Source of the DNA: Mycolicibacterium rhodesiae JS60
GTDB taxonomy: Bacteria; Actinomycetota; Actinomycetes; Mycobacteriales; Mycobacteriaceae
Length of the DNA stretch: 64,000 nucleotides
Assembly: GCA_000230935.2 (NCBI GenBank)
Contig: AGIQ01000002.1
Location: 1,302,001 to 1,366,000, forward strand
Direction: 5' to 3'
How positions within the stretch are numbered: position 1 is the first letter of the stretch; every line of letters begins with the position of its first letter. A program made the position numbers and the translations under genes. The notes beneath the pieces are model-generated. The model was not told the DNA's origin and did no database searches. It saw only the letters and a list, made by a program, of their open reading frames with translations. Shown here piece by piece: positions 36,366 to 45,421 of the stretch.

Positions 36366-36472
36366 ACGACCGCCGGAATTTGGCCAGCCGCCTACGCAGC
36401 GTTTACCGTGGAAGTAAGTTTCACTAACGGAGCATTCCGTCACAGCGAGGGAGCGGGCCAGGTGATCGTGCC

Positions 36473-37840
36473 GTGAGCGTCCTGCTGTTTGGGGTGTCGC
36501 ATCGAAGCGCTCCGGTTTCCGTTCTCGAGCAGTTGTCCACCGACGAGTCGGACCAGGTCAAGATCATCGACCAGGTGTTGCAATCGCCGCTGGTCACCGA
36601 GGCGATGGTGCTGTCCACCTGCAACCGGGTCGAGGTCTACGCGGTAGTCGACGCCTTCCACGGCGGCCTGTCCGCGATCGGTCAGGTGCTGGCCGAGCAC
36701 TCCGGTATGTCGATGGGCGATCTGACCAAGTACGCCTACGTCCGCTACAGCGAGGCCGCCGTCGAGCATCTGTTCGCCGTCACCAGCGGTCTGGACAGCG
36801 CGGTGATCGGCGAGCAGCAGGTACTCGGTCAGGTCCGCCGCGCCTACGCCAATGCCGAGGCCAACAAGACCGTCGGCCGGGTCCTGCACGATCTGGCCCA
36901 GCGTGCGCTGTCGGTGGGCAAGCGGGTGCACTCCGAGACCGCGATCGACGCCGCCGGAGCCAGTGTGGTTTCCGTCGCACTCGACATCGCCGGGACTCGC
37001 CTGACCGGCCTGGCCGGGCGCAGCGCGACCGTCGTCGGCGCCGGATCGATGGGTGGGCTGTCGGTTGCGCATCTGCTGCGCGCCGGCATCACCCACATCG
37101 ACGTCGTCAACCGCTCACTGCCCCGCGCCGAGCGGCTGGCGGAGAACATCCGCCAGCAGGGCGCCACCGCCCAGGCCCTGACCTTCGAGCATCTTGCCGA
37201 GGCGCTGGCCGCCGCCGACGTGGTCGTCAGTTGCACGGGCGCAGTGCGCCCGGTGGTGTCCCTGGCTGACGTGCACAACGCGCTCGCCAGCGCCCGCCGC
37301 GACGAGACCTCGGCTCCGCTGGTGCTCTGCGACCTCGGAATGCCCCGCGATATCGACCCCGCCGTCGCCGGATTGCCCGGTGTCTCGGTCATCGACATGG
37401 ACCGGGTGCAGCGTGAACCGTCCGCCCGCGCCGCGGCCACCGACGCCGAGGCCGCCCGTCAGATCGTCGCCGCCGAGGTTGCCGGCTACCTGGCCGGTCA
37501 GCGGATGTCGGAGGTCACCCCGACCGTCACCGCCCTTCGCCAGCGCGCCGCCGACGTCGTCGAAGCCGAGCTGTTGCGGCTGGACAACCGGCTTCCGGGC
37601 CTGGATGACTCCCAGCGCGACGAGGTCGCCCGTACCGTGCGCCGGGTGGTCGACAAGCTGCTGCACGCCCCGACCGTGCGGGTCAAGCAGCTGGCCAGTG
37701 CTCCCGGTGGTGACGCCTACGCCGAGGCATTGCGCGAACTCTTCGAACTCGATCCGCAGGCCGTCGATGCCGTCGCCGCAGGTGAATTGCCCCTGCTGGC
37801 ACCGGAATTCGATCAGGGCCGAGCCGATGGCGCCGGGTAG
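36473..37840 (+). CDS. hemA: glutamyl-tRNA reductase
   Basis: First enzyme of the C5 tetrapyrrole pathway, reducing glutamyl-tRNA to glutamate-1-semialdehyde. 455 residues from GTG 36473. The N-terminus [20 protein letters not shown] is standard; the catalytic Cys50 is in [30 protein letters not shown] and the NADPH loop [19 protein letters not shown] follow. It opens the hemA-hemC-hemD-hemB operon. TAAGTT at 36415-36420 is a possible -10 in the 107-bp upstream gap. HemL, the next enzyme, is encoded about 12 kb downstream. Confidence 0.97.
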   Translation: MSVLLFGVSHRSAPVSVLEQLSTDESDQVKIIDQVLQSPLVTEAMVLSTCNRVEVYAVVDAFHGGLSAIGQVLAEHSGMSMGDLTKYAYVRYSEAAVEHLFAVTSGLDSAVIGEQQVLGQVRRAYANAEANKTVGRVLHDLAQRALSVGKRVHSETAIDAAGASVVSVALDIAGTRLTGLAGRSATVVGAGSMGGLSVAHLLRAGITHIDVVNRSLPRAERLAENIRQQGATAQALTFEHLAEALAAADVVVSCTGAVRPVVSLADVHNALASARRDETSAPLVLCDLGMPRDIDPAVAGLPGVSVIDMDRVQREPSARAAATDAEAARQIVAAEVAGYLAGQRMSEVTPTVTALRQRAADVVEAELLRLDNRLPGLDDSQRDEVARTVRRVVDKLLHAPTVRVKQLASAPGGDAYAEALRELFELDPQAVDAVAAGELPLLAPEFDQGRADGAG

Positions 37841-37845
37841 CACGG

Positions 37846-38829
37846 TTGGCCGGCAGTAACGACGCGGTAATCCGGATCGGCACCCGGGGCAGCTTGCTGG
37901 CGACTACGCAGGCCGGGACCATTAGAGACCAACTCATCGAGCGCGGGCATCTCGCCGAGCTGGTCATCATCAGTACCGAGGGCGACCGATCCGACAAGCC
38001 AGTCGCCGAAATCGGGGTGGGTGTGTTCACCGCCGCGCTGCGCGAGGCCATCGCCGACGGCCGTGTGGACATGGCCGTGCACTCGTACAAGGATTTGCCG
38101 ACGGCCCCCGACGAGCGGTTCGTCATCGCCGCGATCCCCCCTCGGCAGGACGCCCGCGACGCGTTGGTGGCCCGCGACGGGATGGTCCTGGGGGAGTTGC
38201 CGACCGGCTCGGTGATCGGCACGAGCTCGGTGCGACGGGCGGCACAGCTTAGAGCACTGGGTCTCGGTTTGGAAATCCGCCCCCTAAGAGGCAACCTAGA
38301 TACCAGGTTGAACAGGGTAAGTAGCGGTGATCTCGACGCCATCGTGGTTGCCCGGGCGGGCCTGGCCCGCCTCGGACGACTCGGCGATGTCACCGAGACG
38401 CTGGAGCCGGTGCAGATGTTGCCAGCGCCGGCGCAAGGTGCGCTCGCGGTCGAGTGCCGCGCAGGCGACACCGAGCTCGCGACGCTGTTGGGAGAGCTGG
38501 ACGATCCCGACACGCGCGCCGCGGTCACCGCCGAGCGAACCCTGCTGGCCGAACTGGAGGCGGGTTGTTCCGCACCGGTGGGCGCGATCGCCGAAGTGGT
38601 CGAGTCCATCGATGACGACGGCCGCGTCTTCGACGAGCTGTCGCTGCGCGCATGCGTGGCGGCAGCAGACGGATCCGACGTGATTCGTGCGTCCGGTATC
38701 GGCACTCCCGGCCGGTCCGCGGAGCTGGGGCTCGCGGTGGCCACGGAGTTGCTCGAACTCGGTGCGCGGGAGGTCATGTCGGTACAAGGCTCCGTGAATG
38801 TGAAGACAGACGGAGTGGAGCGGGAGTGA
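37846..38829 (+). CDS. hemC: porphobilinogen deaminase (hydroxymethylbilane synthase)
   Basis: Polymerises four porphobilinogens into hydroxymethylbilane. 327 residues; the start is TTG 37846, 5 nt after hemA, since no ATG or GTG precedes [16 protein letters not shown] in frame. Key blocks are [63 protein letters not shown] and the cofactor-attaching [10 protein letters not shown] (Cys241, dipyrromethane). Expression depends on coupling to hemA, as no clear Shine-Dalgarno is seen. Confidence 0.96.
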   Translation: MAGSNDAVIRIGTRGSLLATTQAGTIRDQLIERGHLAELVIISTEGDRSDKPVAEIGVGVFTAALREAIADGRVDMAVHSYKDLPTAPDERFVIAAIPPRQDARDALVARDGMVLGELPTGSVIGTSSVRRAAQLRALGLGLEIRPLRGNLDTRLNRVSSGDLDAIVVARAGLARLGRLGDVTETLEPVQMLPAPAQGALAVECRAGDTELATLLGELDDPDTRAAVTAERTLLAELEAGCSAPVGAIAEVVESIDDDGRVFDELSLRACVAAADGSDVIRASGIGTPGRSAELGLAVATELLELGAREVMSVQGSVNVKTDGVERE

Positions 38830-38833
38830 AGCG

Positions 38834-40495
38834 ATGACTGGGCATGTGAGCGGTCGGGGACGTAAGGCGAAGCCGGGACACATCACGTTCGTCGGCTCGG
38901 GTCCAGGCGACCCCAACCTGCTGACGACGCGTGCCCGCACCGTGCTGGCCAATGCCGCGCTGGTGTTCACCGACCCGGACGTGCCGCCGGCCATCCTCGC
39001 TGTGGCCGGCACCGACCTGCCGCCGGCTGCCGGGCCCGCCCCGGCGCCCGAGGGTGCCACTGCCGACGGACATGACGAGACCGCCCCGCCGGTAGTCAAC
39101 GTCGGCCCCGACATCCGTCCCGCCCTCGGCGACCCGGCCGAGGTGGCCAAGACCCTGGCGGCCGAGGCCAAGGCCGGCTTCGACGTGGTGCGCCTGGTCG
39201 CCGGCGACCCGCTGTCGATCGACTCGGTCATCACCGAGGTCAACGCCGTGGCCCGGGCCCACGCCGAATTCGAGATCGTTCCCGGTCTGCCCGCCACCAG
39301 CGCCGTACCGACGTACGCGGGTCTGCCGCTCGGCTCGGCGCACACTGTCGCCGACGTGCGCGGCGAGGTCGACTGGGCGGCGCTGGCCGCCGCGCCCGGC
39401 CCGCTGATCCTGACCGCCGGCGCCTCGCACCTGCCCGAGGCCGCCCGCACCCTGATCGAGTACGGCCTGGCTGACGGCACGCCGTGCGTGGTCACCTCCA
39501 ACGGCACCACCTGTGCCCAGCGGTCGGTGGAGACCACGCTGCAGGGGCTGACCGACCGCGCCACGCTGGCCTGCAACAGCGACCCGGCCGGTCCGCTGAC
39601 CGGCACGCTGGTCGCCACCATCGGCAAGACCGTGGCGCACCGGGCGAAGCTGAACTGGTGGGAGAGCCGCGCCCTGTACGGCTGGACCGTGCTGGTACCG
39701 CGCACCAAGGACCAGGCCGGCGAGATGAGTGACCGGCTGGTCGGTCACGGTGCACTGCCCATCGAGGTCCCGACCATCGCCGTCGAGCCGCCGCGCAGCC
39801 CGGCCCAGATGGAAAGGGCCGTCAAGGGTTTGGTTGACGGCCGCTATCAGTGGGTGGTGTTCACCTCCACCAACGCGGTGCGCGCGGTGTGGGAGAAGTT
39901 CGGCGAGTTCGGTCTGGACGCCCGCGCGTTTTCGGGTGTGAAGATCGCCTGCGTTGGCGAGTCGACCGCGGATCGGGTGCGGGCCTTCGGCGTGAGCCCC
40001 GAGTTGGTTCCGGCCGGTGAGCAGTCCTCGCTGGGCCTGCTCGACGAATTCCCGGAGTACGACAGCATTTTCGACCCGGTCAACCGGGTGTTGCTGCCGC
40101 GCGCCGACATTGCCACCGAGACGCTGGCCGAGGGTCTGCGCGACCGCGGCTGGGAGATCGAGGACGTCACCGCCTATCGCACCGTGCGCGCGGCACCGCC
40201 GCCGGCGGAGACCCGCGAGATGATCAAGACCGGCGGGTTCGACGCCGTCTGCTTCACCTCCAGCTCCACGGTGCGCAACCTGGTCGGTATCGCAGGTAAG
40301 CCGCACGCCCGCACGATCGTCGCGTGCATCGGCCCCAAGACGGCGGAGACCGCAGCGGAATTCGGCCTGCGGGTGGATGTTCAGCCCGAGACGGCAGCGG
40401 TCGGCCCGCTGGTCGATGCGCTGGCCGAGCATGCCGCCAGGCTGCGCGCCGAGGGTGCGTTGCCGCCGCCGCGCAAGAAGAGTCGACGCCGCTAG
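38834..40495 (+). CDS. hemD: fused uroporphyrinogen-III C-methyltransferase / uroporphyrinogen-III synthase
   Basis: 553-residue two-domain protein, as in M. tuberculosis Rv0511 (annotated hemD or cysG). The N-terminal SAM-dependent methyltransferase-like domain contains ITFVGSGPGDPNLLTTRA, VVRLVAGDPLSIDS and IVPGLPATSAVPTYAGLPLG. An Ala/Pro-rich insert interrupts it at about 55-80. From about residue 280 the HemD synthase domain has YGWTVLVPRTKDQAGEMSDR, FTSTNAVRAVWEKFGEFG, CVGESTADRVRAFG, VTAYRTVRA and CFTSSSTVRNLVGI. It closes the tetrapyrrole ring and may also direct flux to precorrin-2. The tail is basic (PPPRKKSRRR). Confidence 0.95.
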   Translation: MTGHVSGRGRKAKPGHITFVGSGPGDPNLLTTRARTVLANAALVFTDPDVPPAILAVAGTDLPPAAGPAPAPEGATADGHDETAPPVVNVGPDIRPALGDPAEVAKTLAAEAKAGFDVVRLVAGDPLSIDSVITEVNAVARAHAEFEIVPGLPATSAVPTYAGLPLGSAHTVADVRGEVDWAALAAAPGPLILTAGASHLPEAARTLIEYGLADGTPCVVTSNGTTCAQRSVETTLQGLTDRATLACNSDPAGPLTGTLVATIGKTVAHRAKLNWWESRALYGWTVLVPRTKDQAGEMSDRLVGHGALPIEVPTIAVEPPRSPAQMERAVKGLVDGRYQWVVFTSTNAVRAVWEKFGEFGLDARAFSGVKIACVGESTADRVRAFGVSPELVPAGEQSSLGLLDEFPEYDSIFDPVNRVLLPRADIATETLAEGLRDRGWEIEDVTAYRTVRAAPPPAETREMIKTGGFDAVCFTSSSTVRNLVGIAGKPHARTIVACIGPKTAETAAEFGLRVDVQPETAAVGPLVDALAEHAARLRAEGALPPPRKKSRRR

Positions 40496-40503
40496 GGGGC
40501 TTC

Positions 40504-41484
40504 GTGTCGTACCCGCGTCAGCGTCCGCGCCGGCTGCGCTCAACGTCGGCATTGCGCCGATTGGTTGCCGAAACAACTTTGCAGCCACGGCATCTGGTTC
40601 TCCCGATGTTCGTCGCCGACGGGATATCGGACGCTCGCCCCATATCTTCTATGCCCGGCGTCTATCAGCACACCCGCGAATCGCTGCGCCGTGCCGCGCA
40701 GCAGGCTGTCGAAGCCGGTGTCGGCGGGCTGATGCTGTTCGGAGTGCCTCGGGAGGAGCACAAAGACCCCGTGGGGTCCTGCGGTGCGGATCCCGACGGG
40801 ATCCTGAACGTCGCGCTGCGCGACCTGTCCAAGGACCTCGGCGATGACACCGTGCTGATGGCCGACACCTGTCTCGACGAGTTCACCGACCACGGACATT
40901 GCGGCGTCATCGACGCCCGCGGCCGGGTCGACAACGATGCCACCAACGCTGAATATGTCAAACTCGCTGTGGCACAGGCAGAATCGGGAGCCCGGGTGGT
41001 TGGGCCGAGCGGAATGATGGACGGTCAGGTGGCCGCCATCCGCGACGGGCTGGACGCGGCCGGGTTCACCGACGTGCTGATCCTGGCCTATGCGGCGAAA
41101 TTCGTGTCGGCGTTCTACGGCCCGTTCCGCGACGCGGTGGGCTCGAGCCTGCAGGGCGACCGGCGTACCTACCAGCAGGACAGCGGCAACGCGCGAGAAG
41201 CGTTACGCGAGATCGCACTCGACCTCGACGAGGGTGCCGACATCATCATGGTCAAACCTGCCATGGCCTACCTAGACGTCGTGCGCGCGGCCGCCGACGT
41301 CTCACCGGTTCCGGTAGCCGCCTATCAGGTATCGGGGGAGTACGCGATGATCAGTGCGGCCGCGGCCAGCGGATGGATCGACGGCCAAGCCGCGGCGCTG
41401 GAGTCGCTGACCAGCATCCGGCGGGCCGGCGCGGACATCGTCTTGACCTACTGGGCTGCCGACGTCGCGGGCTGGCTGGCGTGA
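40504..41484 (+). CDS. hemB: delta-aminolevulinic acid dehydratase (porphobilinogen synthase)
   Basis: Condenses two aminolevulinates to porphobilinogen. 326 residues from GTG 40504; the frame upstream to 40324 lies inside hemD and is rejected. Active-site lysines are in AYAAKFVSAFYGPFRDA (Lys199) and IIMVKPAMAYLD (Lys251). The metal loop reads ADTCLDEFTDHGHCG: two of the three zinc cysteines remain and the middle one is Asp, as in related actinobacterial enzymes. The order hemB after hemD is non-pathway but conserved. The TGA overlaps the first GTG of a tandem repeat. Confidence 0.96.
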   Translation: MSYPRQRPRRLRSTSALRRLVAETTLQPRHLVLPMFVADGISDARPISSMPGVYQHTRESLRRAAQQAVEAGVGGLMLFGVPREEHKDPVGSCGADPDGILNVALRDLSKDLGDDTVLMADTCLDEFTDHGHCGVIDARGRVDNDATNAEYVKLAVAQAESGARVVGPSGMMDGQVAAIRDGLDAAGFTDVLILAYAAKFVSAFYGPFRDAVGSSLQGDRRTYQQDSGNAREALREIALDLDEGADIIMVKPAMAYLDVVRAAADVSPVPVAAYQVSGEYAMISAAAASGWIDGQAAALESLTSIRRAGADIVLTYWAADVAGWLA

Positions 41485-41610
41485 GTGACGCTTGCGGAGC
41501 GAACCTTGGGCGGACACGCCGCGCCCTCGCTTTGGAGGTGGCGGCGTGAGCGACGCTTGCGGAGCGAACCTTGGGCGGACACGCCGCGCCCTCGCTTGCG
41601 AGGTGGCGGC
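41481..41610 (+). repeat. MIRU-like tandem repeat, two 65-bp units
   Basis: Two direct copies, 41481-41545 and 41546-41610, differ at only three positions (6, 53 and 54 of the unit). Each unit starts GTGAG and contains GCTTGCGGAGCGAACCTTGG and a Shine-Dalgarno-like GAGGTGG near its end. Each encodes a 22-residue mini-ORF (MSDACGANLGRTRRALA...) whose TGA overlaps the GTG of the next unit by 4 nt. The first GTG overlaps the hemB stop, and the last TGA overlaps the GTG of the next gene. This intercistronic, overlap-preserving arrangement is what defines mycobacterial MIRU elements. Confidence 0.85.
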
Positions 41611-42033
41611 GTGAGCCACCAACAGCCGCCCGAGGCTCCCGCGCGTCCCGCCGACGTCGACACCGGATTCTGGCTGTGGCTGGTCGCGCTGCCGTTGATG
41701 GTGATCGGCTACATCACCAACGCCTACTTCGCCGCGGGCAAACAGGCCTCGGTTCTGGTCATCGGTGTCTCCGTGCTGATCTCGTTGATGGTGGCCGCCC
41801 TGGTCCTGACCTTCCTGTTCTTGATGCGATCCGGATACCGCTGGACCCGCACACTGCTGACCGGCGGCGGCGTGGCCACCGTGATCTACACCGGGGCCAA
41901 CCTGTTCAGCGGTGAGCGTGACACCGTGCAGGCGGTGATCTTCGCGGTCACCGGCATCGTCGGGTCGGTGCTGATCCTCGGCGGCGTGTTCCTGTTGCAC
42001 CGGCCGGACGCGCACGGGTTCTTCACCAAGTGA
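41611..42033 (+). CDS. small four-helix membrane protein (Rv0513-like)
   Basis: 140 residues from GTG 41611, which follows GAGGTGG and overlaps the second mini-ORF stop. The frame is open further upstream, but that part is repeat sequence. A Pro-rich start (SHQQPPEAPARPADVDTG) is followed by four hydrophobic helices: FWLWLVALPLMVIGYI, VLVIGVSVLISLMVAALVLT, TLLTGGGVATVIYTGANLF and AVIFAVTGIVGSVLILGGVF. Function is unknown. It follows the heme operon through coupled mini-ORFs and leads a group of four small membrane proteins. Confidence 0.82.
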   Translation: MSHQQPPEAPARPADVDTGFWLWLVALPLMVIGYITNAYFAAGKQASVLVIGVSVLISLMVAALVLTFLFLMRSGYRWTRTLLTGGGVATVIYTGANLFSGERDTVQAVIFAVTGIVGSVLILGGVFLLHRPDAHGFFTK

Positions 42034-42053
42034 ACCGCTAGGCTGGCCCGACC

Positions 42054-42452
42054 ATGACCGCTACCCAACCCAGGCCCCGCATCGTCTCGATTGCGTTTTG
42101 GTGCTGGTTTGCGGCGGCGATTCTGCTGATGTTGGGTGGCCTGCTCGCGTTGTTTTCGCAGGCCCCGGTCCCGGTGTTCTTCCGAGGCGCCGGCGTGCTG
42201 TGGATCGTCAGCGGTGCGCTGTTGAGCTATTTGGCCGGTCGGTCCCGTGGTGGCGATCCCAGGTTCCGGCGGGCCGCCGTCGCGCTGTCGATCGCACTGG
42301 CTGTGCTGCTGGCCCTGTTCTCGGTGATGACCAGCGGCCTACTGTGGCTGGGGATCCTGATCCTGGTGATGGTCGCCGCGGTCCTGGTCATGCGTCCGTC
42401 GGCGCAGCAGTGGTACCAGGACGACAAGGACAAGCCGGAGTCCAATGCTTGA
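42054..42452 (+). CDS. small membrane protein (Rv0514-like)
   Basis: 132 residues from ATG 42054. Four hydrophobic segments are visible: IAFWCWFAAAILLMLGGLLA, GVLWIVSGALLSYLAG, AVALSIALAVLLALFSVM and LLWLGILILVMVAAVLVM. The C-terminus is hydrophilic (QQWYQDDKDKPESNA). Function is unknown. It lies 20 nt after the previous membrane protein and overlaps the next by 8 nt, so the cluster is probably co-transcribed. Confidence 0.8.
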   Translation: MTATQPRPRIVSIAFWCWFAAAILLMLGGLLALFSQAPVPVFFRGAGVLWIVSGALLSYLAGRSRGGDPRFRRAAVALSIALAVLLALFSVMTSGLLWLGILILVMVAAVLVMRPSAQQWYQDDKDKPESNA

Positions 42453-42951
42453 GGGTCAGCCGGTCGAGCCGCCGGAACGACTGTTCTTCGAGAACGGCGC
42501 CAGCTGGTACTGGCTGCTTGCCGGGCCGGCATCGGCGATCGCGATGCTGCTCATCCAGTTCAAGGGCGGCGTGGGCTTCCAGCCGGTGGTCCCGCTGATC
42601 TTCCTGGTGCTCGTGACGGGATTCCTGGGCTTGCAGGTCAAGGCCGCGCGCATCCACACCAGCGTCGAACTGACCCGCGATGCGCTACGGCAGGGCGCCG
42701 AGGTCACCCCCTTGACCCACATCGTGGGAGTCTTCCCCGAAGCGCAGCACTCGGTGAAATCCCGTGAGCCCCTGGAGAAGTGGCAGCACGCGCGGGCCCT
42801 GGGCGAATTGTCCGGCGTGCCAAGGGGCCGCACCGGAATCGGTGTGGAGCTCACCGGCAAGCGCACCGCGCAGGCGTGGGCGCGCAACCATCGGGGCCTG
42901 CGAGCGGCTCTCACCGAGTTGGTCGGGGAAAAGACGGCGAGCACTCAGTGA
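42445..42951 (+). CDS. membrane protein with two N-terminal helices and basic soluble domain
   Basis: 168 residues from ATG 42445. Two helices lie near the N-terminus (WYWLLAGPASAIAMLLIQF and VVPLIFLVLVTGFLGLQV), followed by a cytoplasmic-looking domain containing LTRDALRQGAEVTPLTHIVG and a conserved basic end, TGIGVELTGKRTAQAWARNH. The layout resembles PH-like domain membrane proteins (DUF3093 type), which I suggest only tentatively. It is coupled to the next gene by a GTGA overlap. Confidence 0.78.
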   Translation: MLEGQPVEPPERLFFENGASWYWLLAGPASAIAMLLIQFKGGVGFQPVVPLIFLVLVTGFLGLQVKAARIHTSVELTRDALRQGAEVTPLTHIVGVFPEAQHSVKSREPLEKWQHARALGELSGVPRGRTGIGVELTGKRTAQAWARNHRGLRAALTELVGEKTASTQ

Positions 42952-43235
42952 GGCATGCCATCCAGCTGGTGCTGGCCGTGCTGGCGCTGGCGGGCGCGAT
43001 GATCACCGCCGCGCAGGCCCGCAGCGTGGTGTCGGTGGCGCCGGTCGCCGACGGCGAGCCGTCGACGACGTCGTTCGTCTTCGATCCGCCGCTGATGATG
43101 TTGACCTGGCTTCTGGTCACCACCGCGGGAGTTCTCGCAGTGCTGGGCATCGCCGGCCTGCGTCGGGCCAGGAAGGCCCGCGAGGCGGTGCTCAAAACAC
43201 CCGCGTCTGACCCTCTAGCACCGGAACCGTCGTAG
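42948..43235 (+). CDS. small two-helix membrane protein
   Basis: 95 residues from GTG 42948 overlapping the previous TGA by 4 nt. A first hydrophobic stretch (AIQLVLAVLALAGAMITAA) may be a signal anchor; the second (MLTWLLVTTAGVLAVLGIAG) is followed by a basic RRARKARE. No function is recognised. Its 3' end overlaps the convergent amidohydrolase gene by 44 nt. Confidence 0.72.
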   Translation: MRHAIQLVLAVLALAGAMITAAQARSVVSVAPVADGEPSTTSFVFDPPLMMLTWLLVTTAGVLAVLGIAGLRRARKAREAVLKTPASDPLAPEPS

Positions 43236-44337
43236 GCAGTTTGTAGGTCTGCACGCCGTTGCGCCACATCACCGCTTCCCGAGCGTGCTCGGGCAGGTGT
43301 TTGACCAGCCAGCGCGGATCGTCATACGTCCAGTGCGGGTAGTCGGAGCTGAACAGCAGGATCTTTTCGCATTCCATCCACTCGAAGGCCCGCAGCAGCT
43401 CGGTCTTGTCTTCGGGGTAGTCCAGCGGCTGGGTGGTGAATTTGATGTGGTCCTTGACGTATTCACTCGGCTTGCGCTTGATGTCCAGCCAGGACTTGCG
43501 GGCGGAGTAGATGGCGTCCATCCGCCACATCAGCGGCAGGATCCAGTTGAACGCATGCTCCACGAACACGATCCGCAGCGTGGGATAGCGGTCGAAGACC
43601 CCGTCGAAGATCAGGCTCATCACCTGGTTGGCGGCCAGCAGCGAATAGCTGACCATGAAGTCGTGGTTGTAGCTGGGCAAGCCCACTGGCGGGATCGGCA
43701 GGGTCTCGTACTTGCCGCGGCCCAGATGGCAGCTGACCGTGATGTCGTGCCGGGTGGCGGCCTCCCAGACGGGGTCGTACCGCGGGTCGCCCCACGACGG
43801 GCGGGGTTCGGCCTTGATCAGGATCTGCGACATGTACGGGTGTCCGGCCCACTTCTCGATCTCGCGGGCCGCCCCGGCCGGATCCTCGATGGCCACTGAG
43901 ATCGAACCGCGCCAGCGCTCATGCCAGTTGTTGCGGCTGTCCAGCCAGTGCTGGTCGAGCCAGAGGTTGGTCGCGATGGCCGCAGCCTGGGCCGCATCGG
44001 CCAGCCGGGCGCCCGGAGCCAGCGGTTCCAGGATGCAGATATCCGCACCGGCCTCCATGACCAGCTGGCGAAATGCCAGCTCAGGGTCGCTACCGGCGAA
44101 CTCCCCGTCGTCGGGGAAGGTATCGGTGCGCATCGCGAAGGCGTGCGCGTAGTCCGGTGCGTCGTAGTAGATCTGCTCGCCGATCGGGTGGGATCCGAAG
44201 TACTTCGTGCGCCAGGGCTCGGGTATGTAGTCGGTCAGCACTCCGCGTCGCGGTACCGGGTGGACGTCGGAATCCACGCACCGGACGGCGATGTGTTCGG
44301 TCGGTGCCGACCGTTGCTCGATATGCGTCAGGGTCAT
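43192..44337 (-). CDS. amidohydrolase family (TIM-barrel metal-dependent hydrolase)
   Basis: 381 residues from ATG 44337, which has GAAGAG nine bases upstream; ATG 44346 is nearly as good, and the longer frame to 44682 is rejected. It belongs to the amidohydrolase-2 / ACMS-decarboxylase-like group: CVDSDVHPVPRRG (metal-binding Asp-x-His), HDITVSCHLGRGKYE, FVEHAFNWILPLMWRMDAI and KILLFSSDYPHWTYDDPRWL (Asp metal ligand). Substrates of this branch include aromatic carboxylates and hydrolysable rings. None can be assigned here. Confidence 0.85.
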   Translation of the reverse strand: MTLTHIEQRSAPTEHIAVRCVDSDVHPVPRRGVLTDYIPEPWRTKYFGSHPIGEQIYYDAPDYAHAFAMRTDTFPDDGEFAGSDPELAFRQLVMEAGADICILEPLAPGARLADAAQAAAIATNLWLDQHWLDSRNNWHERWRGSISVAIEDPAGAAREIEKWAGHPYMSQILIKAEPRPSWGDPRYDPVWEAATRHDITVSCHLGRGKYETLPIPPVGLPSYNHDFMVSYSLLAANQVMSLIFDGVFDRYPTLRIVFVEHAFNWILPLMWRMDAIYSARKSWLDIKRKPSEYVKDHIKFTTQPLDYPEDKTELLRAFEWMECEKILLFSSDYPHWTYDDPRWLVKHLPEHAREAVMWRNGVQTYKLPTTVPVLEGQTRVF

Positions 44338-44563
44338 GCCGGTCATCTCTTCGTCGTCGGTGTGTCCAGTGTCCCACTCCAACCGCGGGTGGTTCCCGAG
44401 AAAATGAAGTAGTGGCCTACGCATGTCGGGAGAAGGTTTATGCGGGACAGTTGAAGCAACGGAGCGAACAGTGCCGTTGCCCGGGTGGGGGCTGAATCTC
44501 AAACCTGTTCTGCGACAACATGATACGACGAATCGCAGCATGAGCAGGGAGTGAGGAGGGGGC

Positions 44564-45250
44564 ATGGAGCGCATCCGCAGTCTGTCTTCGGAATCCGCAC
44601 AGGTGCCGGCTGCGCTGCACGGCCAGCTCTTTCTGCTCGCTTTCGACCCCAAACTGGGCCGATTCGCTGGCACCGATTCCACGCTGTTCGGGCTGGGTCT
44701 GCGTGCCGCGATGCTGGCCGATCTCTATCTGCAGGGTTACCTGGTTGAACGCCAGGGCTGGGCCGTCCCGGGCCGGGCCGCCAGCCCCGACGACCCCATC
44801 CTTCGCGCCGCATTTGCCCAGGTCGGCGTCCACAATCGCGCGACGTGGGCGCAGTTGGTCACCGGAAACGCCCCCGAGGTGATTTCGGCGGTCCGGGAGC
44901 AGCTGCTTACCGAGGGCTGGCTGCGCCCCGGCCGGCACGGGGTTCTGGCGGTGCCCGCCGCGGGTCTCGAGCCGTATGACACCTGCCGCGTCGGTATTCT
45001 GGCCGATCAGGTCACCGGCGCCCTGCACAATGCCGTCGCCGGGGAGCCTGCCGAGCCATGGCGGCTGGCGTGCGGATTGGTGGCGGTGCTCACGCAGTTG
45101 CCGGGTGTGGCTGGTTTCGCGGCAGGGGCAGATCGCGATCGGGTCCAGGAGCTGGCCCGCTATGGGATCGCACCGGTTGCCGGTCTGGCCGAAGTGATCC
45201 GGCTGCACCACGAGGGTGTGCCTGCGCAGTGGGCGGCTCGGTCACCGTGA
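44564..45250 (+). CDS. GPP34 (GOLPH3-like) family protein
   Basis: 228 residues from ATG 44564, preceded by GAGGAGGGGG. The GPP34 pattern is visible: LHGQLFLLAFDPKLGRFAGT, LGLRAAMLADLYLQGYLVER, VREQLLTEGWLRPGRHGVLA and ILADQVTGALHNAVAGEPAE. In eukaryotes this fold binds phosphoinositides; in actinobacteria the role is unknown. The upstream 226-bp gap, between divergent genes, shows no other gene. The TGA overlaps a short downstream ORF. Confidence 0.83.
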   Translation: MERIRSLSSESAQVPAALHGQLFLLAFDPKLGRFAGTDSTLFGLGLRAAMLADLYLQGYLVERQGWAVPGRAASPDDPILRAAFAQVGVHNRATWAQLVTGNAPEVISAVREQLLTEGWLRPGRHGVLAVPAAGLEPYDTCRVGILADQVTGALHNAVAGEPAEPWRLACGLVAVLTQLPGVAGFAAGADRDRVQELARYGIAPVAGLAEVIRLHHEGVPAQWAARSP

Positions 45251-45375
45251 CGGCCCGCGAGCGGCGACACTTGCACGTGGTGCCGCCACTGAGCGCCGTC
45301 GACGAGGACCCTGAATCGCCGGAGCCGCAGGATCCCGAGCCGCCCGGCGAGGAACTCCGGGTGTTGTTGTGGTGA
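45247..45375 (+). CDS. possible 42-residue acidic small protein
   Basis: GTG 45247 overlaps the GPP34 stop by 4 nt, the same coupling style as elsewhere in this genome. The product is 42 residues: basic at the start (TARERRHLHVVPPLSA), then acidic and Pro-rich (DEDPESPEPQDPEPPGEELR), ending VLLW. No family is recognised. The coupling and the position before the copper ATPase make it plausible, but conservation has not been tested. Confidence 0.45.
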   Translation: MTARERRHLHVVPPLSAVDEDPESPEPQDPEPPGEELRVLLW

Positions 45376-45387
45376 CCGGGTAGACAC

Positions 45388-45415
45388 TGGACAACATACC
45401 CCCTAGGGGTACCAT
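45388..45415 (+). promoter_or_regulatory. CsoR-type copper operator inside a promoter, likely leaderless transcript
   Basis: TACCCCCTAGGGGTA at 45397-45411, with the perfect core CCCCTAGGGG at 45400-45409, resembles CsoR operators. It fills the 16-bp spacer between TGGACA (-35, 45388-45393) and TACCAT (-10, 45410-45415). The -10 ends six bases before the A of ATG 45422, so transcription probably starts at or next to the start codon, giving a leaderless mRNA. No ribosome-binding site is present. Repression by a CsoR/RcnR-like regulator encoded elsewhere is inferred; no csoR gene is in the window. Confidence 0.7.
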
Positions 45416-45421
45416 CCGAGT

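Noticed and set aside
38774..40588. A 604-codon open frame on the minus strand
   Set aside because: It is exactly antisense to hemD, encodes a low-complexity Gly/Arg/Asp/Gln-rich peptide and has no family resemblance; a GC-rich shadow frame.
41485..41610. N-terminal extension of the Rv0513-like membrane protein through the tandem repeat
   Set aside because: The frame is open, but the sequence is the repeat itself, and a better GTG with GAGGTGG upstream lies at 41611.
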